This document shows, in pieces, positions 34,193 through 42,018 of a stretch of DNA of 64,000 bases. Source of the DNA: JALYNX01 sp963746905. GTDB taxonomy: Bacteria; Actinomycetota; Acidimicrobiia; Spongiisociales; ZC4RG35. The notes under the pieces were generated by a model, which searched no databases, was not told where the DNA came from, and saw nothing but the letters and a program-made list of their open reading frames with translations. The position numbers were made by a program, and so were the translations under genes. The stretch is from NCBI GenBank assembly GCA_963746905.1, contig CAVVCY010000003.1:1080024-1144023 (forward strand), given 5' to 3'. Positions within the stretch are counted from its first letter, which is position 1. Every line of letters starts with the position of its first letter.

Positions 34193-35581
34193 TTGTCTCT
34201 TCATGTGATCGTGCTCGCCGCCGGGCAGGGAAAGCGCATGATGTCCGAGCTTCCCAAGGTGGCACATATGGCAGCTGGCCGGCCCCTAGTCGGTTGGGTC
34301 TTGAAGACGGTGTCAGGGCTCGATCCTGATACCACGGTCGTGGTCGTGGGTCACGGCGCCGATGATGTCGAGCGTCTCCTTCCCGATCACGTGGCTTCAG
34401 CTGTCCAGGAGGAGCAATTGGGCACCGGTCATGCCACCAGTGTCGGGTTGAGCGCGATCAAAGACATCGATCCCGACGACACCGTGGTGGTGCTCTATGG
34501 CGATCTGCCTCTGCTCACGCCTGATCTCGTTTCGGATCTGGCGCATCGTGAAGACGGGGTGGCGGCCCGATTGGTGGTGGTCGAATTCGAGGACCCGACT
34601 GGTTATGGCCGGGTGATTCACGATGGCGACGGACTTGTCACGTCGATCGTGGAGGAGAAGGACACCAACGAGGAGCAGAGGGCGCTGCGCGACATCAATG
34701 CCGGCGTCTACTCGTTCCGCGCCGGTGACCTGATCGATGCCCTGGCCGTGATTTCGAACGAGAATGCACAGGGCGAGTACTACCTGACCGACGTGATTGG
34801 GATCCTTGCTGACCGTGGTGAGCGCATCGAGCCCGTCCGGGCCATTCCTGAGGAGGTGGTCGGAATCAACTCTCAAGATCAGCTGGCCGAGGCGAGGCGC
34901 CTCCTCCAAGCTCGCACCAACCAGAGGTTGATGGAATCTGGTGTGTGGATGCTCGACCCCGAGCGGACCTACATAGACGACACGGTGACCGTCGAGCCTG
35001 GGGCGAGGATCTACCCCGGCGTCCACCTCGAAGGCAGCACCACCGTTGGCGCCGGCGCCCAGGTGGGGCCGGACGTGTTTGCGGTCGACTCCTCGATCGG
35101 CGCCGAGGCCACCGTTTGGTACTCGGTGCTCAGGGGTGCGGTGGTCGGCGAGGAATGCGAGGTCGGGCCTTATGCCTCCCTTCGACCCGGCAGTGTCCTG
35201 GAGCGGGGCTCCAAGGTCGGGACGTTTGTCGAGACCAAGAACACCACGCTGGGGGAGAAGGCGAAGGCGCCCCATCTCAGCTATCTCGGCGACGCCAGCG
35301 TGGGAGCCCGGAGCAACATCGGTGCCGGGACGATCACCTGCAACTACGACGGGTTTGAGAAGCATCGAACCGAAATCGGACAGGATGTCTTCATCGGATC
35401 AGACTCGATGCTGGTGGCTCCGTTGACGATCGGAGACGGAGCCGTGATCGCTGCCGGCTCGGTGATCACCGAGGATGTGGCCGAAGGCGCCCTGGCGATC
35501 GAGCGCAACGAGCAGAAGGAGATCCCCGGCTACGCTCGGCGCCGCGCCCAGAAGCGGGCAGCAAAGAAGTCGGAGGACTGA
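34193..35581 (+). CDS. glmU: Bifunctional N-acetylglucosamine-1-phosphate uridyltransferase/acetyltransferase GlmU
   Basis: A protein of about 462 residues making UDP-GlcNAc for peptidoglycan. The N-terminal nucleotidyltransferase has VIVLAAGQGKRM, EEQLGTGHAT, VLYGDLPLL and NAQGEYYLTDVI. From about residue 250 a left-handed beta-helix of hexapeptide repeats forms the acetyltransferase, with TFVETKNTTLGEKAKAPHLS and SNIGAGTITCNYDG. The start is uncertain among non-ATG codons; TTG 34193 lies seven bases after AGAGG, better than TTG 34187. The gene is next to prs, the usual arrangement. Confidence 0.96.
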   Translation: MSLHVIVLAAGQGKRMMSELPKVAHMAAGRPLVGWVLKTVSGLDPDTTVVVVGHGADDVERLLPDHVASAVQEEQLGTGHATSVGLSAIKDIDPDDTVVVLYGDLPLLTPDLVSDLAHREDGVAARLVVVEFEDPTGYGRVIHDGDGLVTSIVEEKDTNEEQRALRDINAGVYSFRAGDLIDALAVISNENAQGEYYLTDVIGILADRGERIEPVRAIPEEVVGINSQDQLAEARRLLQARTNQRLMESGVWMLDPERTYIDDTVTVEPGARIYPGVHLEGSTTVGAGAQVGPDVFAVDSSIGAEATVWYSVLRGAVVGEECEVGPYASLRPGSVLERGSKVGTFVETKNTTLGEKAKAPHLSYLGDASVGARSNIGAGTITCNYDGFEKHRTEIGQDVFIGSDSMLVAPLTIGDGAVIAAGSVITEDVAEGALAIERNEQKEIPGYARRRAQKRAAKKSED

Positions 35582-35582
35582 G

Positions 35583-36554
35583 TTGGACATCGTCTCCCGC
35601 AAACGGATGATGCTCTTCAGCGGAGGGGCCAACCTCCCATTGGCCGAAGAGGTTGCCGAGGTGATGGGTGTCTCCCTCGGTGCCCTCGAACGGTCCCGCT
35701 TCGCCAATGGCGAGATCTATGTCCGACCCACCGAGAGTGTCCGCGGCGCCGATTGCTTCGTGATGCAAAGCCATTGCGAGCCGATGAACGACAACATCAT
35801 GGAGCAGTTGATCACCATCGACGCTCTCACTCGGGCGTCGGCGCGTCGGATCACGGCCGTAATGCCGTTCTTCGGCTATTCACGACAGGACAAGAAGGTC
35901 CTCCCTCGTGAGCCGATCACGGCGCGCCTCATCAGTGACCTTTTCATGACCGCCGGCGCTGATCGCTTGGTTTCAGTGGACCTCCACACCGGCCAACTCC
36001 AGGGATTCATCAACAAGCCGTTCGACCATCTCACCGCCCTGCCGATTATCACCGACTACCTGAGCCAGCGGATCGAGGGCCCCACGACTGTTCTCTCCCC
36101 GGACGCCGGTGGTGTGAAAAGGGCCGAGCGGTACGCCCGTTTCCTGGATGCCTCGGTGGCTTTTGTCTACAAACGGCGCGACCCGGCAGCACACAACACC
36201 TCGACCGCACTGGAAATGGCCGGGAGCGTCCAAGGGCGCCATGTGGTGATCGTCGACGACATCATCGACACGGGCGGGACCGTCTGCAATGCCGCAGAGA
36301 TGGTCCGGGCTCAGGGTGCGGCCAGCGTGCGGATCGCGGCAACCCATGGGGTGTTCTCCGAACCGTCGATCGATTTGCTGAAGAATGCAGCTGTCGAAGA
36401 GGTGATCGTCACCAACACCCTCCCGGTGTCGGAGGCAATTCTGGAACTGGACAAGGTTCAGGTCTTGTCGATCGCACCCATCCTGGCTGAGACCTTGCAG
36501 GCGATCTTCATGGACAGTTCGGTTTCGGAAATCTTTCTTGGCGAGAACGCCTAG
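35583..36554 (+). CDS. prs: Ribose-phosphate pyrophosphokinase Prs
   Basis: A 323-residue enzyme making PRPP from ribose-5-phosphate and ATP. It has MLFSGGANLPLAEEV and RFANGEIYVRP near the start, FFGYSRQDKK (active-site loop), DLHTGQLQGF, LSPDAGGVKRA, and the PRPP loop VIVDDIIDTGGTV. The start is a TTG six bases after GGAGG and just past the glmU stop. An upstream in-frame GTG lies within glmU and is unlikely. Confidence 0.97.
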   Translation: MDIVSRKRMMLFSGGANLPLAEEVAEVMGVSLGALERSRFANGEIYVRPTESVRGADCFVMQSHCEPMNDNIMEQLITIDALTRASARRITAVMPFFGYSRQDKKVLPREPITARLISDLFMTAGADRLVSVDLHTGQLQGFINKPFDHLTALPIITDYLSQRIEGPTTVLSPDAGGVKRAERYARFLDASVAFVYKRRDPAAHNTSTALEMAGSVQGRHVVIVDDIIDTGGTVCNAAEMVRAQGAASVRIAATHGVFSEPSIDLLKNAAVEEVIVTNTLPVSEAILELDKVQVLSIAPILAETLQAIFMDSSVSEIFLGENA

Positions 36555-36642
36555 AGCGGCCGCCAACCCAACGACCCTTTCTACACTCGGATTTCTGTGC
36601 AGCGCGCGACACCGAGAGCAGCAAGGGCCGGCCCAGGCTCGG

Positions 36643-37941
36643 ATGCGCGGGTTGATCATCGGACTTGTGGTCGTGTTCCTGGTCGGCTTCCTGGTGTTCC
36701 GCGTCCGCGGCAACGACGAAGAGAGTCCCGGGACCACCGTTCCAGTCGCCGTTGGGTCGACCACGACCGTCCTCGGTAGTTCGGGAACCGTGACCACCCT
36801 TCCCGGCGGCTCAACCACGTCGTCGCTCCCGGGATCCACTGGTTCGGCCGGTGCTCTCGGCCCACTCCAGTCGATCAAGCTCGAGACTCTCTTCGAAGGC
36901 ATGAACCAACCCACGGTGGTGACCGCTCCCAAAGGTGATGATCGACTCTTCGTCGTGCAGCGGGTTGGAGTGATCCGGATCCTCGATGCCAACCACCAGA
37001 TGCTCGACCCAGCCTTCCTCGACATCACGGACCGGGTTCTGGCTGGCGGGATCGAGCAAGGACTGCTCGGGCTCGCGTTCCATCCTGACTACGCCAACAA
37101 CGGGCGGTTCTTCGTCTACTACACGGACAAGGGCGGTCGGCGCCAGCTCTCCGAGTTCCAGGTCACCACCTCCGACCCCAATCGGGCTCGGGCCGACTCA
37201 GAACGCGTTCTGATCGAGCTCGAACAGCCACCCAATGCTTCCGATATTCGCCACTATTCGGGCCAGTTGGCCTTCGATCCCGAGGGCTTGTTGATGATGT
37301 CGATGGGTGACGGCGCCGACTCGAGGGCCCAGGCCCAGGACCCGAACACCTTCTTTGGCAAGGTGCACAGAATCGATGTCGACTCAGGAGACCCCTACGG
37401 GATCCCGCCGAACAACCCGTTTGTGAACGGCGGCGGGCTTCCTGAGGTTTGGGCCTACGGGATGCGCAACCCGTGGCGATTCTCCATCGATCCGGTGGAC
37501 CGACTCATCTATATCGCCGATGTCGGCCACGCCGATGAGGAAGAGATCAATGTCCTACCTATCGACGAGGGGGGTTTCAACCTTGGTTGGTCAGACATGG
37601 AGGGGACCCGCTGCTTCCACAAACAGGATTGCAACCCCGACGACTACACCTCGCCTGTGATCACCTACAGCCATGACGACGGCAACTGCTCGGTGACGGG
37701 GGGTTATGTCTACCGTGGGCAGGAGATCCCCGAACTCAACGGGACCTACTTCTACAGCGACTGGTGCAAGCAGTGGATCAAGTCGTTCAAGTACGTCGAT
37801 GGCGAGGTCACCGAGGAGCACGACTGGACGGATGAGTTGGGAGCCATCGGCCAGATCGACAGTTTCGGGATCGGTGGTGACGGCGAGCTCTATCTGGTCA
37901 CCTACGACGGGGTGGTCGCCAAGTTCACCGCCGTTCGCTAA
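36643..37941 (+). CDS. Membrane-anchored PQQ-type glucose/sorbosone dehydrogenase-like protein
   Basis: A protein of about 432 residues: an N-terminal membrane anchor (residues about 4-21), a Thr/Ser/Gly linker, then a six-bladed propeller of the glucose/sorbosone dehydrogenase family (soluble aldose dehydrogenase, Hedgehog-interacting-like). Landmarks include GMNQPTVVTAPKGDDRLFVVQ, EQGLLGLAFHPDY, the SGQLAFDPEGLLMMSMGDG motif, and WAYGMRNPWRFSIDP. It lacks the histidine in GxHxxG-type PQQ motifs that I would expect before QLAFDPEG in active enzymes (here HYSGQL), so PQQ use is likely but unproven. Confidence 0.85.
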   Translation: MRGLIIGLVVVFLVGFLVFRVRGNDEESPGTTVPVAVGSTTTVLGSSGTVTTLPGGSTTSSLPGSTGSAGALGPLQSIKLETLFEGMNQPTVVTAPKGDDRLFVVQRVGVIRILDANHQMLDPAFLDITDRVLAGGIEQGLLGLAFHPDYANNGRFFVYYTDKGGRRQLSEFQVTTSDPNRARADSERVLIELEQPPNASDIRHYSGQLAFDPEGLLMMSMGDGADSRAQAQDPNTFFGKVHRIDVDSGDPYGIPPNNPFVNGGGLPEVWAYGMRNPWRFSIDPVDRLIYIADVGHADEEEINVLPIDEGGFNLGWSDMEGTRCFHKQDCNPDDYTSPVITYSHDDGNCSVTGGYVYRGQEIPELNGTYFYSDWCKQWIKSFKYVDGEVTEEHDWTDELGAIGQIDSFGIGGDGELYLVTYDGVVAKFTAVR

Positions 37942-38273
37942 CCCAGCTCGGGCAGAAGCACTGTCTCGCCGGGGTAGATCAGATCTGGATCGCCGGAACG
38001 AAGCCGGTCGCGATTGACGTCGATGACCTGCCGCCAGTAGGGGGCGATTTCTTCCTCGCTTGCACGACGAGCCAGGCGTTGCTCGAGGTGCTTTGCGGAG
38101 ATGCTCCAGAGATGATCTCCCTTCTCGACGATGACCGAATCGGGCTCACCAGCTTCGATGGCGATCGGGAGGTAGTTGCGGATCCCACCCGTGTCGGCCC
38201 GGGCCACCGGGCTCAGGGTGATGACGGCAGTGGCGATCGACAACACCGCACAACGACGAAAAGCATGCCCCAT
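37938..38273 (-). CDS. Secreted LysM-domain protein
   Basis: A 111-residue protein with a signal peptide (residues about 1-26, cleavage after VARA) and one LysM motif: VIVEKGDHLWSISAKHL, then a break with charged residues, then QVIDVNRDRL and LIYPGETVLLP. LysM binds peptidoglycan, so it is probably loosely wall-bound. The insert between the two halves of the motif is longer than usual. It is convergent with the dehydrogenase-like gene, overlapping by four bases. Confidence 0.85.
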   Translation of the reverse strand: MGHAFRRCAVLSIATAVITLSPVARADTGGIRNYLPIAIEAGEPDSVIVEKGDHLWSISAKHLEQRLARRASEEEIAPYWRQVIDVNRDRLRSGDPDLIYPGETVLLPELG

Positions 38274-38348
38274 GATCCGAACCTAAGGCTGTGAACGGGA
38301 CTACGGAAGAGGGTTACGATGAGCGGACCGACAGGTCAGGGAGTTGTC

Positions 38349-38576
38349 ATGAAGGTCCGCATTGGGATCGCCGAAACCAACAAGGTGGTCGAGATCGAGG
38401 TCGATGACGTTCCGTCCTTCAAGAAGGAGTTGGAACGAGCGGTCGCAGCCGGCGAGCTTGCCTGGTTCGCAGACAGTAAGGCGAGGACCATCGGAATACC
38501 CGCTGGCCAGGTGGCCTACGTGGAGATCGAAGACGCCGAAAGCGGGCCGGCGGTTGGGTTCGCTCCTGCGGTTTGA
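38349..38576 (+). CDS. DUF3107-family protein
   Basis: A 75-residue protein beginning MKVRIGIAETNKVVEIEVDD, with TIGIPAGQVAYVEI near the end, which matches the actinobacterial DUF3107 family. The family is small, soluble and uncharacterised. An ATG 30 bases upstream in frame is possible, but the family normally starts directly at the VRIG strand. Confidence 0.8.
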   Translation: MKVRIGIAETNKVVEIEVDDVPSFKKELERAVAAGELAWFADSKARTIGIPAGQVAYVEIEDAESGPAVGFAPAV

Positions 38577-38586
38577 ACCGACTCGG

Positions 38587-38859
38587 TTAGACGGCGCGGC
38601 GGCGGCGCTCGGCCAGCCAGCGCTTCCGGAGCCGACGCCGATCGTCTTCGGCGTACCCGCCCCAGACACCAGACTCCTGGTTGGTCTCGAGTGCGTACTG
38701 GAGGCAGTCCTCCTGAACGGCGCAAGTTGAGCAAATGGCGATCGCAGCATCGATCTGTTCGACCGCCGGACCGGTGGTGCCGATCGGGAAGAACAGGGTC
38801 GGCTCCGAATCCCGGCAAGCTGCCAGGTCCCGCCAATCAGTGGTGATGGTTGTGAGCAC
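38587..38859 (-). CDS. WhiB-family iron-sulfur regulator (WhiB1/WblE-like)
   Basis: A 90-residue protein with the four cluster cysteines (C15, C43, C46, C52), the SGVWGG turn (about residues 63-68) and a basic RRRLRKRW tail for DNA contact. ELFFPIG-like (TLFFPIGTTGP) wording after the first Cys matches the WhiB1/WblE branch. WhiB proteins exist only in actinobacteria and their phages, which anchors the taxonomic call. It is divergent from the GDPD gene across a 118-base AT-richer gap that likely holds both promoters. Confidence 0.93.
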   Translation of the reverse strand: MLTTITTDWRDLAACRDSEPTLFFPIGTTGPAVEQIDAAIAICSTCAVQEDCLQYALETNQESGVWGGYAEDDRRRLRKRWLAERRRRAV

Positions 38860-38977
38860 GAAGTTTTCCTTAATTTGTGATCTTTTTCACAAGGGTGCCA
38901 GCCGTTTTAGAGGCCGCACGAGGGATTTCCGGTCCGAACGGTACTGTCCGAACCTTCATTTGTAAACGAATTTCTCA

Positions 38978-39673
38978 ATGAGACACACGCCATTGGTCAT
39001 TGGTCACCGGGGATGGCCCTCCAGATTTCCGGACAACACCTTGGCCGGAGTCTTGGCCGCGGCTTCCGTAGCCGATGCCATCGAGGTTGACGTTCGGCGA
39101 TGTGCCGACGGCAAACTCGTTCTCTCACATGACCCCGAACAACAGGGTCACCTGATCTCGAACTACGGCTGGGACGTCCTCTGCGAACTCGATCTGGGAG
39201 GTGGCCATCACCCGATCCTCCTCGACGAGGCTCTCTCTTCGTTGCCCGAGACACCGCTCATGCTCGAGGTGAAGAACCTTCCTCATCAGCCGGGATTCGA
39301 GCCCGATCACAGGGTCGGTCTCGAGACCGCGTCGAGGGCTCGGGCCGACGACTGGGTCACTTCGTTCCACTGGCCAACCGTCGACGCCGTTCATCGCGAG
39401 TTCCCGGGTGTTGCCACCGGGCTCCTTGTCCACAACCAGGAAGATCTGGTGCGGGCCGTTGAGCACTGTTTGGAGGTCGGCCACACCGCGGTGGCTCCCA
39501 ATTGGAAGTTGCTCGACACTGACGCCGGCCAGTTAGCCCTGGGTTCAGGCCTTCAGGTGCACGTCTGGACCGTGAACAACTTGGAGGTTGCGAGAGAGTT
39601 GGCCGCGCTTGGTGTTACGGGCATCATTACCAACGACCCGGGGACTATCGCTTCGATCAGGGACAAGGGATGA
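38978..39673 (+). CDS. Glycerophosphodiester phosphodiesterase
   Basis: A 231-residue GDPD-family TIM-barrel enzyme that hydrolyses glycerophosphodiesters to glycerol-3-phosphate. VIGHRGWPSRFPDNTL supplies the catalytic H10-R11, and EVDVRR (E36, D38) and LSHDP (H51) supply the metal ligands. It ends with VHVWTVNNLEVARELAALGV and GIITNDP, both typical. No signal peptide, so it is cytoplasmic. It overlaps the YqeY-like gene by four bases. Confidence 0.92.
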   Translation: MRHTPLVIGHRGWPSRFPDNTLAGVLAAASVADAIEVDVRRCADGKLVLSHDPEQQGHLISNYGWDVLCELDLGGGHHPILLDEALSSLPETPLMLEVKNLPHQPGFEPDHRVGLETASRARADDWVTSFHWPTVDAVHREFPGVATGLLVHNQEDLVRAVEHCLEVGHTAVAPNWKLLDTDAGQLALGSGLQVHVWTVNNLEVARELAALGVTGIITNDPGTIASIRDKG

Positions 39674-40134
39674 CCATCAAGGATGAGCTGGCCGAAGAGC
39701 TGAGGGACGCGATGCGGGCCCAGGACAAGCCGCGCCGCGATGTCATTCGACAGGTGGAGACGGAGGTCGCTGTAGCCCGGAGTCATCCAGGATTCGACGG
39801 CGAGGCAGACGACGAGCTCTATCGCAGCGTCATTGCCTCGTACGTGAAGAAGATGGAGAAGGCCCGGGACGAATACCTGGAGATCGGCGAGCGTGGAGCC
39901 GCGATGGCTGACAAGCTCGGGTTCGAGGTGCAGTACCTATCGAAATGGCTGCCAACGAAGCTAGACGAGGCCGCAACACGTGAGCTGGTGAAGGCTGCGA
40001 TCGTCGAGTTGGGTGTGGCGGGCGATGCGAAAGCCACCGGGAGGGTCATCGGCCAGGTGATGAAGACCGGTGGCCAGGACCTCGACGGCGGTCTCGTCAA
40101 TCGTCTCGTCCGTGAGGAGCTAGCTCCCGATTGA
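39670..40134 (+). CDS. GatB/YqeY-domain protein
   Basis: A 154-residue helical protein of the YqeY family, related to the tRNA-binding tail domain of GatB. It has the family ordering: LAEELRDAMRAQDKPRRDVIR, a YVKKMEKARDEYLEIG helix, and LPTKLDEA, then the GRVIGQVMKT motif near the end. Its function is not well established. It is coupled to its neighbours by overlaps on both sides. Confidence 0.9.
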   Translation: MTIKDELAEELRDAMRAQDKPRRDVIRQVETEVAVARSHPGFDGEADDELYRSVIASYVKKMEKARDEYLEIGERGAAMADKLGFEVQYLSKWLPTKLDEAATRELVKAAIVELGVAGDAKATGRVIGQVMKTGGQDLDGGLVNRLVREELAPD

Positions 40135-41075
40135 GGGTCCCTGACTTCGAGCCGATGCTGGCGACCAGGTGGCCGGCGGCGTTCGACGACCCCGGATGGT
40201 GGTTCGAGGTCAAGTGGGATGGCTACCGGTCGATCGTCTCCGCCGAAGACGGGCGGGTCAGAGCCCGCTCCCGTCGCGGCCTGGACCTGATTGGGCCATT
40301 TCCGGAGTTGGCCGGCCTCCCGATCCCTGATGGCGTGGCGTTGGATGGTGAGGTGGTCGCCTTCGATGAGGAGGGTCGGCCTTCGTTCTCCAATCTCCAG
40401 CAGCGGACCGGTTTCGGAGGAAAGGGCACGCGAGCCGACGTCGGGGTGAATCTCGTTGTTTTCGACGTCCTGTTCGCTGGAGAGCCTCTCACCGGTGTGC
40501 CCTATGAGGAGAGACGTTCACGATTGGAGGACCTCGCCCTCCCCACGCCGATCGTGGTTCCCGAGCCGCTTCTCGAGCAGGGGATTTCGCTTTTCGCCGC
40601 AGCCGAGGCTCAGGGTTTGGAGGGGATCGTCGCCAAGCGGGCAGGCTCGACCTATCTGCCGGGGAGGAGGTCCCCCGATTGGCGAAAGGTGGCGATCAAG
40701 CGTCGTCTGCGGGCAGTGGTCGGTGGCTATTTGCCTGGCGAGCGGAGCCGCGCCTCCACGTTCGGCTCGATTCTGGTGGGCCTCAACGACGAACTGGGCC
40801 TCCGTTGGATCGCGGCGGTCGGCTCGGGTTTCGACGAGCCCGCTCTCGAGGCCTTCTCAGAGGCGCTCCGTCAGTTGGAGAGGCCGACCAAGCCGTTCTA
40901 CAACGAGGTGTTGGTCCCCAATCCAAGACCGCCAGTGTGGGTGGAGCCCGGGATCGTGGTCGACGTCGAGTTCAAGGAGTGGACCCACGACGCCCATCTC
41001 AGGGCGCCGGTCTACAAGGGGATCGAGATCGCCGACCCGGACACCGTCACCTGGGCCGAGGAGGGACCGGGTTAG
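40131..41075 (+). CDS. ATP-dependent DNA ligase (LigD-type ligase domain)
   Basis: A 314-residue stand-alone ligase. FEVKWDGYRS contains the adenylated lysine (K28) and motif I; LDGEVVAFDEEGRP is motif III; EGIVAKRAGSTYLPGRRS is motif IV; DWRKVAIKRRLRAVVGGY leads into the C-terminal OB-fold, with VEFKEWTHDAHLRAP at the end. No polymerase or nuclease domain is fused, unlike the three-domain LigD. It converges with Ku, so a role in end joining is likely. The start is a TTG overlapping the previous stop. Confidence 0.92.
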   Translation: MRVPDFEPMLATRWPAAFDDPGWWFEVKWDGYRSIVSAEDGRVRARSRRGLDLIGPFPELAGLPIPDGVALDGEVVAFDEEGRPSFSNLQQRTGFGGKGTRADVGVNLVVFDVLFAGEPLTGVPYEERRSRLEDLALPTPIVVPEPLLEQGISLFAAAEAQGLEGIVAKRAGSTYLPGRRSPDWRKVAIKRRLRAVVGGYLPGERSRASTFGSILVGLNDELGLRWIAAVGSGFDEPALEAFSEALRQLERPTKPFYNEVLVPNPRPPVWVEPGIVVDVEFKEWTHDAHLRAPVYKGIEIADPDTVTWAEEGPG

Positions 41076-41869
41076 CCCGCTTTGGCGGTTCTGACCTCTT
41101 TGGTCTTAGTCGCCTCCACCGACGCCTTAAGCGCTTCGAGAAGGTCAGTGACCTTGGTCGGCTCGGGTGATGCGGTGGCGATTATCTCCTCGCCGGCGAC
41201 CTTCTTGGAGGCCAGGTCCTCGACGGCCTCGCGGGTTGGATCGACATAGGCCGCGGCGTCGAAGGGCTTAGTGAGGTTGTCGATGAGGGAGGCGGCCATC
41301 GCCACCTCTTCGGGCCTGATCTCCACATCCGCTGACAGCTCCTCGAAGTCGGCCTCGCGCAGCTCGTCAGGCCAATACATGGTCTCCATGACGATGGTGC
41401 CGTCCTTGGCCCTCAGGGTGGCGAGCTGCTGCTTTTCACGGATCGAGACCTTGGCGATGGCGACCCGACCCTTCTCGGCGAGGGCCTCGGCGAGGATGCG
41501 ATAGGCCTTGATCCCGATCTTCTCCGGGATGAGGTAGTACGAGGACTTATAAAACATCGGGTCGATCTCGGCCTCGTCGACGAACTGGACCACGTCGACC
41601 AGCTTGTTGCCGTCGGGATGCGCCGATTCGAGTTCCTCGTCGGTGAAGACGACATAGCGGTCCTTCTCGAACTCGTAGCCCTTGACGATGTCGTCCCACT
41701 CGACTTCCTTGCCGTCCTTCTCGGCCACCCGCTTGTAGCGAATGGGGGAGTGGTCGGTCTTGCGGAGTTGCTTGAACTTCGGGGTCTTGTTGTCGGTCGC
41801 CGTGTAGAGACCCACCGGGATGGTGACCAAACCGAAGTTGATTGCGCCTTTCCAGATTGATCGAGCCAT
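41072..41869 (-). CDS. ku: Bacterial Ku, non-homologous end-joining protein
   Basis: A 265-residue Ku protein that binds DNA ends as a ring-shaped dimer. It starts ARSIWKGAINFGLVTIPVGLY, the family signature, and has AEKDGKEVEWDDIVKGYE, YYLIPEKIGIKAY and REKQQLATLR. An in-frame upstream start is possible, but ATG 41869 precedes the conserved motif. The C-terminal Lys/Glu-rich tail probably recruits the ligase. It overlaps the convergent ligase gene by four bases. Confidence 0.95.
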   Translation of the reverse strand: MARSIWKGAINFGLVTIPVGLYTATDNKTPKFKQLRKTDHSPIRYKRVAEKDGKEVEWDDIVKGYEFEKDRYVVFTDEELESAHPDGNKLVDVVQFVDEAEIDPMFYKSSYYLIPEKIGIKAYRILAEALAEKGRVAIAKVSIREKQQLATLRAKDGTIVMETMYWPDELREADFEELSADVEIRPEEVAMAASLIDNLTKPFDAAAYVDPTREAVEDLASKKVAGEEIIATASPEPTKVTDLLEALKASVEATKTKEVRTAKAG

Positions 41870-42018
41870 GTGGGGGAGTCTATTGGAGGGCTGCGACAAG
41901 AAGTTGTGGGGACGCCCCCAACCGGGCGGACCGGCGTTTGTTTGGGATGCCCCGCGAGACGTGGGTGGTCGGCGTTATGGAATTGCAAGGACTTGGAGGT
42001 CTATGGCAGAGGCCGCCT

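Noticed and set aside
33891..34265. Minus-strand reading frame rich in VLPVTPPP repeats
   Set aside because: It is antisense to the tRNA-Gln copies and repeats because the DNA repeats. There is no plausible protein.
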